The translations under genes and the position numbers were made by a program. From contig NZ_CP152342.1 of assembly GCF_045291395.1 (NCBI RefSeq), positions 744,001-808,000 of the forward strand: DNA of 64,000 nucleotides, given 5' to 3'. The notes under the pieces were generated by a model. It did not search any database and was not told where the DNA came from. It saw only the letters and a list, made by a program, of their open reading frames with translations. The stretch is from MR-S7 sp000400995. Lineage in GTDB: Bacteria; Pseudomonadota; Gammaproteobacteria; Burkholderiales; Burkholderiaceae_C. Shown here one piece after another: positions 29,153 through 38,545 of this stretch. Numbering within the stretch: the stretch's first letter is position 1; each line of letters opens with the position of its first letter.

Positions 29153-29170
29153 ATCGTCGCATCGGACGAT
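29153..29170. promoter_or_regulatory. Palindromic operator site 2 (ATCGTC-N6-GACGAT)
   Basis: ATCGTC GCATCG GACGAT, a perfect inverted repeat, 65 bp upstream of the ABC binding-protein ATG and 22 bp upstream of a -10-like CACAAT (29193-29198). This spacing centres the site near -43 from the expected RNA start. Confidence 0.78.
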
Positions 29171-29234
29171 GTGCGGCGCCCATGCGCCTGTCCACAATGC
29201 GCCAGCCTCAATTCACATCCAGGAGACAACGCAG

Positions 29235-30467
29235 ATGTCACGCAACGCCCTTTCATCCTTGCGCACCATGACCGCCGCCCTGGCGCTGGCGGGCCTGGCC
29301 CACCATGCCGCGGCACAGGGCATTTCCGACGGAGAGGTGCGCATCGGCGTGCTGACGGACCTGTCGGGCGTGTATTCGGACGCGAGCGGGCGCGGCTCGG
29401 TACTGGCCGCGCAGATGGCCATCGACGACTTCGTCGCGCAGCACAAGCCCGCTTTCAAGGTCAAGCTGCTTTCGGCGGACATGCAGCTCAAGCCGGACAT
29501 CGGCGCCTCCATCGCGCGCACCTGGTTCGACCGCGAGGGCGTGGACATGGTGACCGACATCCCCTCGTCGGCCGTGACGCTGGCCGTGATGAACCTGGCC
29601 GTGGAGAAGAACAAGGTGGTGATCCCGGTCGGCCCTGCGTCGCTGCGCATCACCAACGACGACTGCAACGCCACGACGATGCACTGGGCCTACGACGAGT
29701 ATTCGCAGGGCCAGGGCACGGCGCGCGCGATCACCGAGTCGGGCAAGAAGAGCTGGTTCTTCATCGAGGCCGACTACGCCGGCGGCAAGGCGCTGCGCGC
29801 GGGCTTCGAGGAAGCCATCAAGGCCGCCGGCGGCACGGTGGTGGGCAGTGCCAGGCACGCGCTGGGCGCGGGCGACTTCTCGTCGCAGATCGTGCAGGCG
29901 CAAGCCTCCAAGGCCGACGTGATCGGCATGGCCAACGCGGCGGGCGATTCGGCCAACCTGCTCAAGCAGTCGGCCGAGTTCGGCGTGACGCCCAGGCAGG
30001 TGATCGCCGCGTCGCTCACCCACATCACCGACGTGCACGCGCTGGGCCTGAAGGCCGCCAAGGGCCTGTTCCTGACCGACGGCTTCTACTGGGACCGCAA
30101 CGACGCCAGCCGCGCGTGGTCGCAGCGCTTCTTCGAGCAGCGCAAGAAGATGCCGACGATGGTGCAGGCGGGCACGTATTCCGCCGTGCTGCATTACCTC
30201 AAGGGCGTGCAGGCCGCGGGCACCGACGAGGCCAAGGCCACCGTGGCGGCGATGAAGAAGCTGCCCGTGAACGACGTGTTCGCCGAGAACGGCCGCGTGC
30301 GCGAAGACGGGCGCATGGTGCACGACATGTACCTGTTCGAGGTCAAGGCGCCCGAGGAGTCGAAGAAGCCCTGGGACTACTACAAGCTCAAGGCCGTGAT
30401 TCCCGCGGAAAAGGCCTTCCGTCCCATCGAGCAGAGCACCTGCAAGCTGGTGAAGAAACAGGGGTAG
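29235..30467 (+). CDS. Orphan branched-chain-type ABC substrate-binding protein
   Basis: A 410-residue periplasmic type-I binding protein with a signal peptide (residues ~1-27, ending HHAAAQ). The mature part starts GISDGEVRIGVLTDLSGVY, and TDIPSSAVTLAVMNLAVEK with PVGPASLRIT follow in the ligand cleft (given as DIPSSAVTLAV and PVGPASLRIT). This subgroup often accompanies genes for aromatic or acyl-CoA catabolism. No liv-type permease or ATPase genes are next to it, so it must borrow one, perhaps the LivHMGF at 4.4-8.1 kb, or serve in sensing. The ATG at 29235 has a good AGGAGA 9 bp upstream. It lies 24 bp before the LuxR-type regulator and is probably cotranscribed with it. Confidence 0.88.
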   Translation: MSRNALSSLRTMTAALALAGLAHHAAAQGISDGEVRIGVLTDLSGVYSDASGRGSVLAAQMAIDDFVAQHKPAFKVKLLSADMQLKPDIGASIARTWFDREGVDMVTDIPSSAVTLAVMNLAVEKNKVVIPVGPASLRITNDDCNATTMHWAYDEYSQGQGTARAITESGKKSWFFIEADYAGGKALRAGFEEAIKAAGGTVVGSARHALGAGDFSSQIVQAQASKADVIGMANAAGDSANLLKQSAEFGVTPRQVIAASLTHITDVHALGLKAAKGLFLTDGFYWDRNDASRAWSQRFFEQRKKMPTMVQAGTYSAVLHYLKGVQAAGTDEAKATVAAMKKLPVNDVFAENGRVREDGRMVHDMYLFEVKAPEESKKPWDYYKLKAVIPAEKAFRPIEQSTCKLVKKQG

Positions 30468-30491
30468 AAACCGGGTAGATTCGCCCGTGCC

Positions 30492-33129
30492 ATGACACCG
30501 GCCCACATCCCCCGCCTCACCACCAAACTCACGCCCCCGGCCGCTGCGCCCCATCAGCTGACCCGCCACCCGGCGGGGCTGGACGCCCCCACCGCCGCGC
30601 GCGTGGTACTGGTGCGCGCACCGGCGGGCTTCGGCAAGAGCACGGCGATGATGCAGTGCCATCGTGCGCTGGAGGCACGCGGCCAGACCGTCGCCTGGCT
30701 CACGCTGGACGCGCTGGACAACGACCTCTCGCGCTTCCTGCACTACCTGGGCGAGATGATGGTGCAGGCCGGCATCGCCAGCGCGCCGCCGCGCAGCCCC
30801 GTGGAGGCGGTGGACGCCATCGCCGCGCATCCGAGCGCCTTCACCTTCTTCATGGACGAGCTGGACACGCTGCGCGACGCGGGCGTGCTCGGCCTGCTGC
30901 GCGAGCTGATCGAGCGCCTGCCGCGCGGCGGCCAGCTCGTGGTGGGCTGCCGCGGCTGGCCCGACCTGGGGCTGGGCCGCCTGCGCGCGCGCGGGCAGCT
31001 CGTCGAGGTGGGCCCGGCGCAACTGCGTTTCAGCCTGGAGGAGACGCGCGCTTTCCTGCGCAACCGCGACGCCCAACTGCCCGAGCATGCGCTGGTCACC
31101 CTGCACAACCGTTGCGAGGGCTGGGCCACGGGCCTGTGGCTGGCATCGCTCGCATTGCAGCGCCGCCGCGACACGGTGGCGCTGGCCGAGAGCTTCTCCG
31201 GCTCCGACCAGGCGCTGGCCGAATACCTGGCCGAGGACGTGCTGGCCCACGAGCCGCCCGAGGTGCGCGAATTCCTGCTGCGCACCAGCGTGCTCAAGCA
31301 GCTCACCGCCCCGGTCTGCGCCGCGCTGTGCCCGCAGACCGACTGCGCAGCCATGCTGGAGCACCTGGCCACGCACGGCGTGTTCCTCACGCGCATCGGC
31401 GATGCGCCGCCCACCTGGCGCTACCACAGCCTGTTCGCCTCGTTCCTGCACGCGCGGCTGGCGCAGCAGCCGGGGGCGCAGGTGCGCGAGCTGCACGCTG
31501 CCGCTTCGCATGCCTACGAGGCCGAGGGCCGCCCCGTGCCCGCCATCGACCACGCCATCCTCGCGCAGGACCATGCGCGCGCCATCGCGCTGCTGGCCGC
31601 GCATGCCGAAGCGTTCGTGGAGCAGGGGCGGCTGCGCCTGCTCGACCGCTGGTTCCAGGCCGTCAGCCCGGCCGCGCTGCAGGGGCACGAGCGGCTCACG
31701 CACCTGGCGCTGTGGGCCGCCTGCTTCACGCGCGGCCCCATCGAGACGCTGGCGCAGATGGGCTGTGGCGACGCGCGCCCCGCCGAGGGCGAGGCAGCGC
31801 ACTACCTCGCGCTGCGCGCCATGCTGCTGGCGCTGCAGGACCGCTATGCCGACGCCTACGCCGTCGGCCAGCAGGCGCTGGCGGCGCTGCCCTCGGAACT
31901 GCCGTTCGCCGACAGCGCGCTGCTGAACCTGATGGCCAACATCTCCTCGGTGCTGGGTCATACCGACGAATCGCGCCGGCTGCTGGGCGTGGCGCGCTCG
32001 CGCTTCGGCGGCAGCACGTTCAACCGCATGTACGCCGAGTCGCTGGAGGGCATGTTCGACCTGTTCGAAGGCCGCATGCGCCAGGCCACGGCGCGCTTTC
32101 GCATCGCCGTGGAATCCACGCACCAGGCCACGTTCAACCAGAGCCACGGCAACGCCTGGGCGGGCGTGCTCTACGCCTACGCGATGTACGAGGCCAACCG
32201 GCTGGAGAAGGCCGACCACCTGCTCAACATCTACCTGCCGATGGCGCGCGACGTGGGCCTGCCCGACCACATGATCCTGGGCCATGCGCTGCGCACGCGC
32301 CTGGCCTTCGCGGCGGGCGACGTGGACAGCGCCTTGCACACGCTGACCGAACTGGAGCACCTGGGCCACCTGCGCCACCTGCCGCGTGTGGTGGCCGCCG
32401 CGCACCTGGAGCGAGCGCGCATCTTCATGCAGCAGGGCAACAGCCGCGCCGCACAGGACGAGCTGCGCCGTGCCAGTGCTATCCCCCTGCGACAGCGGCG
32501 CGCAGGACGGCTACCGGCTGCTGGCGCAGGATCTGGAATATCTCGCGCTCGCGCAGCTGCGTTGGGACGCCTGCTTCGGCGACGCGCTGGCCGCCGCAGG
32601 CGATGCCGCCGCCCAGGCCACCGCCGCCGAGCGCGCGGGCCGCTACCGCCGTGCGCTCAAGCTGCGGCTGATCCATGCGCTGGCCGAACACCGCGCGGGG
32701 CGGCCCGCCACGGCGCTGCTGGAGCCGCTGCTGCAGACCGCGTGCCGCGAAGGCTTCGTGCGCCTGGTGCTGGACGAGGCACCATGGATCACGCCGCTGC
32801 TGGCCGCCTACCTCGCGGCCATGCAGGGCGGGGAGGGCGACCCGATCTATGCCGAGTACCTGCGCCAGCTGCAGGCATCCGCGCACATCGCGCTGGACGC
32901 CGACCCTGCGCAGGACATGCCCGCGCCGCCCGCCGAGCCGCTCACGCGCAAGGAACTGCACGTGCTGCAGCTGCTGGCCGAGGGGTACTCCAACAGCGCC
33001 ATTGCCGAGAAGATGGTGGTGGCGGACACGACGGTGCGCACCCACCTGAGGCACATCAACGCCAAGCTGGGCGCCGGCAGCCGCACGCAGGCGGTGGCGC
33101 TGGCCAGGCGGCTGCGGCTGATTCCGTGA
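30492..33129 (+). pseudogene. MalT/AlkS-type LuxR-family ATP-dependent regulator, frameshifted
   Basis: A large STAND-type activator: N-terminal NTPase (Walker A APAGFGKST at residues ~41-49, Walker B FTFFMDELD), a long helical TPR-like sensor region, and a C-terminal LuxR helix-turn-helix (LTRKELHVLQLLAEGYSNSA, then TVRTHLRHINAKLG). MalT binds maltotriose this way and AlkS responds to alkanes. Frame 1 is sound to about 32480, then turns to Arg-rich nonsense; the real C-terminus continues in the next frame to the stop at 33129. Removing one C from the run at 32483-32487 restores one protein of about 878 aa, close to AlkS. I infer it controls the surrounding units through the ATCGTC sites. Confidence 0.85.
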
Positions 33130-33134
33130 CTATT

Positions 33135-33225
33135 AAAAAGTGAGCTGATTGCGCTTGCCAGCATTAGGTTCAATATAGAAAACTAACTGAAATCCTTTGT
33201 GGGAAAGCGCAGGCAGCTATCAAAT
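33135..33225. repeat. Hairpin repeat copy 6 (two decayed half-copies)
   Basis: GAGCTGATTGCGCTTG on the plus strand (33143-33158) and, facing it on the minus strand, TTTGATAGCTGCCTGCGCTTT (33206-33226). Both lack one stem arm. They fill the gap between the convergent regulator and acyl-CoA dehydrogenase genes. Confidence 0.6.
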
Positions 33226-33227
33226 TG

Positions 33228-34373
33228 TCACATCGCCCGCGCGATCACTTCCTTCATGATCTCGCTCGTCCCCCCGTAGATGCGCTGAATCCGCGCATCC
33301 AGGTACATGCGCCCGATCAGGTACTCGTTCATGTAGCCATACCCGCCGAAGAGCTGCACGCACTCGTCCACTACGCGCCCCAGCGCCTCCGAAGCCCAGA
33401 GCTTCGCCATCGACGCGGTTGTCGCATCCAGCGTGCCCTCCAACTGCCGTTCCACGCAGCGGTCGATGAAGGCGCGCCCCACCTGGATCTGCGTGGCGAT
33501 GCCCGCGAGCTGGAAGCGCGTGTTCTGGAACTCCGCGACCGGCTTGCCGAACGCCTGCCGCTCGCGCACGTATTGCAGCGTGCTGTCGTACGCACCTTCC
33601 ATCATCGCCAGCGAATTCACGCCGATCAGCAGCCGCTCGTACGACAGGTCGGACATGAGCTGCGCGAAGCCCCGGCCCTCCGTGCCGCCCAGCAGGTTGG
33701 CGGCGGGCACGCGCACGTCGTCGAAGAACAGCTCGGCCGTGTCCTGCGCCTTCATGCCGATCTTGTCCAGCAGGCGGCCCACGCGGTAGCCGGGCAGGCT
33801 GTCGGTTTCCACCGCGATGATGGAGATGCCCTTGGCGCCCGCGCCGGGATCGGTGCGTGCCACCACCAGCACCAGCCCGGCCAGGAAGCCGTTGCTGATG
33901 AAGGTCTTGGTGCCGTTCAGCACGTAGTCGCCGCTGTCCCGCACCGCGCGCAGGCGCACGCCCTGCAGGTCGGAGCCCGCGCCGGGCTCGGTCATGGCGA
34001 TGGCGCCCACCATCTCGCCGCGCGCCATGCGCGGCAGCCACTTCGCCTTCTGCTGCGGCGTTCCATGGTTGAGCAGATAGTGGGCCACGATGCTGTGCAC
34101 GGCCACGTTCATGCCGGTGAGCGAGCGGCGGTACAGCTCCTCGCCGATCACCGCCTCGTGGCGGAAGTCACCGCCCGCGCCGCCGAATTCCTCGGGAATG
34201 TCGGCGCACAGCAGGCCCAGCTCGCCCGCCCGGCGCCACAGCGCCTGGCCCACGTGGCCCTGCTCGCGCGCCTGCGCGTCGCCGGGCTGCATCTCGTCCT
34301 CGATGAAGCGCGCCACGGTCTGGCGGAACAAGGCGAGGTCGCCGTCTTCCCAACTGCGTTTGAAATCGATCAC
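33228..34373 (-). CDS. Acyl-CoA dehydrogenase, long-chain (LCAD)-like
   Basis: FAD-dependent oxidation of acyl-CoA to the 2-enoyl-CoA. The 381-residue protein has EFGGAGGDF, AMTEPGAGSDLQGV (FAD binding) and a C-terminal YGGTSEIMKEVIA. The usual catalytic Glu of the medium-chain type (YEGT) is Gly here; instead SYERLLI carries a Glu at the place used by long-chain and isovaleryl dehydrogenases, so the enzyme should be active and LCAD-like. It starts with GTG at 34373, overlapping the CoA-transferase stop (GTGA). An LCAD-type pocket tolerates branched or long chains, which fits the cluster. Second gene of a two-gene operon under operator site 3. Confidence 0.93.
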   Translation of the reverse strand: MIDFKRSWEDGDLALFRQTVARFIEDEMQPGDAQAREQGHVGQALWRRAGELGLLCADIPEEFGGAGGDFRHEAVIGEELYRRSLTGMNVAVHSIVAHYLLNHGTPQQKAKWLPRMARGEMVGAIAMTEPGAGSDLQGVRLRAVRDSGDYVLNGTKTFISNGFLAGLVLVVARTDPGAGAKGISIIAVETDSLPGYRVGRLLDKIGMKAQDTAELFFDDVRVPAANLLGGTEGRGFAQLMSDLSYERLLIGVNSLAMMEGAYDSTLQYVRERQAFGKPVAEFQNTRFQLAGIATQIQVGRAFIDRCVERQLEGTLDATTASMAKLWASEALGRVVDECVQLFGGYGYMNEYLIGRMYLDARIQRIYGGTSEIMKEVIARAM

Positions 34374-35473
34374 GAAACCGTCTCCTGGGTGGGGTGTTGT
34401 GTCCAGCGCGCGAGCAGCGCGTCGGCATCCGCCGGCTGCGGCGCGGGCGGCACGCGCAGCGCGTGGCGGCCGAAGCGCGGCGCGGGCGCGGGCTGCACCA
34501 TGCCGTTGGCTTCCACGTAGGTGCCGCGCGCCGCATTGTGCGGATGCACGGGTGCCTCGTCCCAGTCCAGCACGGGGGCCACGCAGGCGTCGCTGCCCTC
34601 GAGCAGCGCGCACCATTGCTCCTGCGTGCGGGTGAGGAACAGGTCGGCCAGCTTCACCTTCAGCGAGGGCCACCAGCGCGCGTCCGTCTGGTGGTCGAAG
34701 TCGGGGTTGTCCGCCAGGCCGCAGCGGCTGCGCAGTTCGGCGTAGAACTGCGGCTCGATGGCGCCCACGGCCAGGTACTTGCCGTCGGCGCAGGCATACA
34801 CGTCGTAGAAGTGCGCGCCGCCGTCCAGCAGGTTCTCTCCGCGCTCGCTGCTCCACTGGCCCGCGGCCTTGAAGCCGTAGAACATGGCCGAGAGCAGGGC
34901 GGCGCCGTCGGTCATGGCCGCATCCACCACCTGGCCCTGGCCGGTGCGGCGCGCCTCCCACAGCGCGCTCAGGATGCCCACGGCCAGCAGCATCGCGCCG
35001 CCGCCGAAGTCGCCCACGTAGTTGAGCGGCACCGTGGGCCGCTGGCCCGCCTGCCCGATGGCGTGCAGCGCGCCGCTGATGGCGATGTAGTTGATGTCGT
35101 GCCCCGCCGCGTGCGCCAGCGGCCCGCTCTGGCCCCAGCCGGTCATGCGGCCGTAGACGAGCGCGGGATTGCGCGCCAGGCACACGTCGGGCCCCAGGCC
35201 CAGGCGCTCCATCACGCCGGGGCGAAAGCCTTCGATGAGCACGTCGGCGCGCTCGATGAAGGCCAGCGCCCGTTCGCGCTCGTGCGGCTCGCGCAGGTTC
35301 AGCGGCAGCACCTGGCGCCCGCGCGCCAGCACGTCGTGGGGCGAGGCCTCCTTGCCCTCGCGGCCGATGCGCAGCACCTCGGCGCCCAGGTCGGCCAGCA
35401 CCATCGCGCAGAAGGGGCCGGGGCCGATGCCCTCCATCTCGACGACCTTCAATCCGTGCAGCGGCCCTAGCAT
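34370..35473 (-). CDS. CaiB/BaiF family protein, alpha-methylacyl-CoA racemase-like
   Basis: A 367-residue class III CoA-transferase fold protein. It has the residues characteristic of alpha-methylacyl-CoA racemase: the catalytic His in AGHDINYIAISG and the Asp in VGDFGGGAM. The N-terminus HGLKVVEMEGIGPGPFCAM is also typical of AMACR. Racemisation of 2-methyl-branched acyl-CoA is needed to degrade isoprenoid or sterol-side-chain acids, so this is a clue to the substrate; a CoA-transferase role cannot be excluded. Start ATG at 35473, 59 bp from operator site 3 and 24-30 bp after the expected RNA start. Confidence 0.88.
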   Translation of the reverse strand: MLGPLHGLKVVEMEGIGPGPFCAMVLADLGAEVLRIGREGKEASPHDVLARGRQVLPLNLREPHERERALAFIERADVLIEGFRPGVMERLGLGPDVCLARNPALVYGRMTGWGQSGPLAHAAGHDINYIAISGALHAIGQAGQRPTVPLNYVGDFGGGAMLLAVGILSALWEARRTGQGQVVDAAMTDGAALLSAMFYGFKAAGQWSSERGENLLDGGAHFYDVYACADGKYLAVGAIEPQFYAELRSRCGLADNPDFDHQTDARWWPSLKVKLADLFLTRTQEQWCALLEGSDACVAPVLDWDEAPVHPHNAARGTYVEANGMVQPAPAPRFGRHALRVPPAPQPADADALLARWTQHPTQETVS

Positions 35474-35531
35474 GGTGTGTTTCCGTAGTTGTCCATGCGG
35501 GCCAGTATCGGGATGGCCCAGGCGGGCTGCA

Positions 35532-35549
35532 ATCGTCCGATCCGACGAA
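35532..35549. promoter_or_regulatory. Palindromic operator site 3 (ATCGTC-N6-GACGAA)
   Basis: ATCGTC CGATCC GACGAA. On the minus strand it is followed after 22 bp by a -10-like GATACT (35509-35504) for the CaiB-dehydrogenase operon. The same hexamer and spacing occur at site 1. Confidence 0.77.
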
Positions 35550-35642
35550 CGTGACAAATAGCCCCCACGCTCCGCCGCTGCGCGGGTCGCTGCCCCCCGA
35601 GGGGGCCGCTTTTCATCTTGGGGCAGCCCGGCGATGAAAAAA

Positions 35643-35660
35643 ATCGTCGCTCCCGACGAT
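35643..35660. promoter_or_regulatory. Palindromic operator site 4 (ATCGTC-N6-GACGAT)
   Basis: ATCGTC GCTCCC GACGAT, a perfect inverted repeat, 57 bp upstream of the acyl-CoA ligase GTG and 22 bp upstream of a -10-like CATCAT (35683-35688). The arrangement matches site 2. Confidence 0.77.
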
Positions 35661-35716
35661 TGGCGCTTCCTCGCGGGCGCTGCATCATCCCCGCACATCT
35701 ACCGGAGACAAGACCC

Positions 35717-37330
35717 GTGAACAACGCAGCCCCCACCTACGCCATGGACGCGCCCCTGCTGCTCAAGAACCTGCTGCTCGGCGCGGCGCGCCACCACCGG
35801 CGCGGCGAGATCGTCTCGGTCATCGACGGCCGCACCGTGCGCCACACCTATGCCGACTGCGAGCTGCGCGCGCGCAAGCTGGGCCAGGCGCTGCTGGCGC
35901 TGGGCGTGCAGCAGGGCGACCGCGTGGCGACGCTGGCGTGGAACGACCACCGGCACTATGAGCTGTACTTCGGCGTCACCGGCGTGGGCGCGGTCTGCCA
36001 CACGGTGAATCCGCGCCTGTTCCTGGAGCAGATCGTCTACATCGTCAACGACGCGCAGGACGTGGCGCTGTGCTACGCGCAGGACTTCGCCGAGCTGGTC
36101 GAGAAGATCAAGCCCCAGTGCCCCGGCGTGCGCCACTGGATCCCCATCGACGCCCCCGCATCGCAGCCCGGCAGCTACGAGGCGCTGCTGGCCGCGCAGG
36201 ACGGCAGCATGGCCTGGCCCGACTTCGACGAGCGCGCCAACGCCTTCCTGTGCTACACGTCCGGCACCACGGGCCAGCCCAAGGGCGTGATGTACACGCA
36301 CCGCGGCACGGTGCTGCACGCCTACGCGGTGGCGCTGCCCGATTCGCAGAACGTCTCGGCCTGCAGCGTGCTGATGCCTGCAGTGCCCATGTTCCATGCG
36401 AATGCGTGGGAGTCGCCTTTTTCCGCCACGCTCACCGGCGCCAAGCTGGTGCTGCCGGGGCCGAAGCTCGACGGCGCGTCGCTGCACCAGCTCATCGAGG
36501 CCGAGGGCGTCACCATGTCCATCGGCGTGCCCACGGTCTGGTTCAACGTACTGTCGTACCTGCAGCAGAACGGCCTGCGTTTCCGCACGCTGCAGCGCCT
36601 GCTGCTGGGAGGCTCGTCCACGCCGCTGTCGATGATCGAGGCCTATGCCGCCATGGGCGTGCAGGTCACGCAGGGCTGGGGCATGACCGAGACGGCGGCC
36701 ATGACCTCCACCACCCAGCCGCTGGCGCACCACCAGGGCGTGCCGCTGGCCGAGCTGCAGCGCACCATCTACCAGACGGCGGGCCGCGTGGTGGCGGGCG
36801 GCGACCTGCGCACCGTCGATGGGCAAGGCCGCGAGATCCCCTGGGGCAGCGGCCAGCCGGGCGATCTGCAGGTGAAGGCGCCCTGGGTCATCCGGCGCTA
36901 CTACGGCGCCAGCGCGGATGCGGTGACAGAGGACGGCTGGCTGCCCACGGGCGACGTGGCGCTCATCGACGCCGACGGCTTCATGCGCCTGACCGACCGC
37001 AGCAAGGACTTGATCAAGTCCGGCGGCGAATGGATTTCCTCCGTCGATCTGGAGAACCTGGCGATGGCCGTGCCCGGCGTGGAGCTGGCGGCCTGCATCG
37101 CCGCCCAGCACGACCAGTGGGGCGAGCGGCCCGTGCTGGTCGTGCAGCCGCGCGAGGGCGCCGCGCTGACGCAGCAACAGGTGCTGGCCGGCCTCGAAGG
37201 CCAGATCGCCAAGTGGTGGATGCCCGATGCCGTGGTGTTCGTCGAGAAGATCCCGCTCACCGCCACCGGCAAGCTCTCCAAGCTGGAGCTGCGCAAGCGC
37301 TTCGGCACCCATCTGCTCACAAGCAAGTAG
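35717..37330 (+). CDS. AMP-forming acyl-CoA ligase (AlkK/FadD-like)
   Basis: Activates a fatty or related acid to acyl-CoA using ATP. The 537-residue ANL enzyme has the P-loop YTSGTTGQPKGVMYTH, VPMFHANAW (substrate-pocket region shared with the AlkK medium-chain ligases), GWGMTETAAM, the hinge TDRSKDLIKSGGEWIS and the C-terminal catalytic Lys in PLTATGKLSK. I chose the GTG at 35717, which has GGAG 9 bp upstream; an ATG at 35744 is possible. First gene of a three-gene operon with thiolase and the FadB-like fusion, under operator site 4. Chain length and branching of the substrate are not fixed by the sequence. Confidence 0.92.
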   Translation: MNNAAPTYAMDAPLLLKNLLLGAARHHRRGEIVSVIDGRTVRHTYADCELRARKLGQALLALGVQQGDRVATLAWNDHRHYELYFGVTGVGAVCHTVNPRLFLEQIVYIVNDAQDVALCYAQDFAELVEKIKPQCPGVRHWIPIDAPASQPGSYEALLAAQDGSMAWPDFDERANAFLCYTSGTTGQPKGVMYTHRGTVLHAYAVALPDSQNVSACSVLMPAVPMFHANAWESPFSATLTGAKLVLPGPKLDGASLHQLIEAEGVTMSIGVPTVWFNVLSYLQQNGLRFRTLQRLLLGGSSTPLSMIEAYAAMGVQVTQGWGMTETAAMTSTTQPLAHHQGVPLAELQRTIYQTAGRVVAGGDLRTVDGQGREIPWGSGQPGDLQVKAPWVIRRYYGASADAVTEDGWLPTGDVALIDADGFMRLTDRSKDLIKSGGEWISSVDLENLAMAVPGVELAACIAAQHDQWGERPVLVVQPREGAALTQQQVLAGLEGQIAKWWMPDAVVFVEKIPLTATGKLSKLELRKRFGTHLLTSK

Positions 37331-37338
37331 GCCCATCC

Positions 37339-38544
37339 ATGCAAGACGTTTTCATCTACGACCACGTGCGCACGCCGCGCGGCAAGGGCCGCCCCGGCGG
37401 CGCGCTACACCCCATCACGCCGGTGCAGCTGGCGTCGCAGACGCTGCGCGCGCTGCGCGAGCGCAACGGCTTCGATCCGCGCGCCATCGACGACGTGGGC
37501 CTGGGCGTCGTCATGCCCATCGGCGAGCAGGGCGCGGACATCGCGCGCGTGGCGCTGCTGGAGGCGGGCTACGGCGACACCGTCTCGGGCTACCAGCTCA
37601 ACCGCTTCTGCACCTCGGCGCTCGACACGGTGAAGATGGGCTTCGGCCTCATCGTCTCGGGCCAGGCGGATGCGGCCATCGGCGGCGGCGTGGAGTCCAT
37701 GTCGCGCGTGACCATCGGCAGCGACGGCGGCGCGGTCTATACCGACCCGGACGTCGGCAAGCGCTACCCCTACATCCCCAACGGCGTGGCCGCCGACCTG
37801 ATGGCCGCGCTCGGCGGCATCACCCGCGACGAGGTGGACGCCTACGCCGTCGAAAGCCAGCGCCGCGCCGCGCAGGCGGTGGACGCGGGCTGGTTCGATC
37901 CCTCGCTCGTGCCCGTGCGCGACCGGCTGGGCAACGTGGTGCTGGCGCGCGACGAAGCCCACCGCCCCGGCACCACGCTGGCCGACCTCGCCAGGCTGCA
38001 GCCCGTGTTCGACAAGCCCGGCGCGCTGGGCTACGACGCGATCGTGCTGCGCCGCTACCCGCAACTGGACCGCATCGAGCACATCCACACTGGCGGCAAC
38101 TCCAGCGGCATCGTCGATGGCGCCTGCGCCGTGCTGCTGGGCAGCCGCGACTTCGGCGAACGCGGCGGCCTGCGTGCCCGCGCGCGCATCCGCGCCGCCG
38201 CCACCTGCGCCGACGAGCCGCTCCTCAGCCTGGGCGGCCCGATGCCGGTGACCGACAAGGCGCTGGCGCGCGCGCACATGTCCATCCGGGACATCGACTT
38301 GTTCGAGGTCAACGAGGCCTTCGCCGTCGTGCCCATGTGCTACGCGCGCCACTTCGGCATCGACCCGCAGCGCATCAACCCCAACGGCGGCGCCATCGCC
38401 CTCGGCCACCCGCTGGGCGCCACGGGCGCCATGCTGCTCGGCACGTTGCTCGACGAGCTGGAGCGCCGCGACCTGAACACCGGGCTGGTCACGCTGTGCG
38501 CGGCCGCCGGCCAATCCACCGCCCTCATCATCGAGCGAGTTTGA
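37339..38544 (+). CDS. Acetyl-CoA C-acyltransferase (degradative thiolase)
   Basis: Thiolytic cleavage of 3-ketoacyl-CoA. The 401-residue protein has the complete catalytic set of a true thiolase, unlike the two other thiolase-fold genes of the island: nucleophile Cys in NRFCTSALDTV (residue ~91), the His in NPNGGAIALGHPLGATG and the second Cys in TLCAAAGQSTA (usually CGGGG/CVGGG, here CAAAG, a mild variation). NEAFA is also present. Starts 8 bp after the ligase stop and ends one base before the fusion gene. Confidence 0.93.
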   Translation: MQDVFIYDHVRTPRGKGRPGGALHPITPVQLASQTLRALRERNGFDPRAIDDVGLGVVMPIGEQGADIARVALLEAGYGDTVSGYQLNRFCTSALDTVKMGFGLIVSGQADAAIGGGVESMSRVTIGSDGGAVYTDPDVGKRYPYIPNGVAADLMAALGGITRDEVDAYAVESQRRAAQAVDAGWFDPSLVPVRDRLGNVVLARDEAHRPGTTLADLARLQPVFDKPGALGYDAIVLRRYPQLDRIEHIHTGGNSSGIVDGACAVLLGSRDFGERGGLRARARIRAAATCADEPLLSLGGPMPVTDKALARAHMSIRDIDLFEVNEAFAVVPMCYARHFGIDPQRINPNGGAIALGHPLGATGAMLLGTLLDELERRDLNTGLVTLCAAAGQSTALIIERV

Positions 38545-38545
38545 A

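Noticed and set aside
27491..30478. A 995-codon open frame on the plus strand
   Set aside because: It crosses the TLP1-like gene in antisense and the binding protein in a wrong frame. No domain is visible and it ignores the promoter region at 29045-29234.
29253..32405. A 1050-codon open frame on the minus strand
   Set aside because: It is antisense to the ABC binding protein and the LuxR regulator, rich in His/Arg/Ala/Gln with no domain, and arises from the high GC content. The plus-strand genes have clear motifs.
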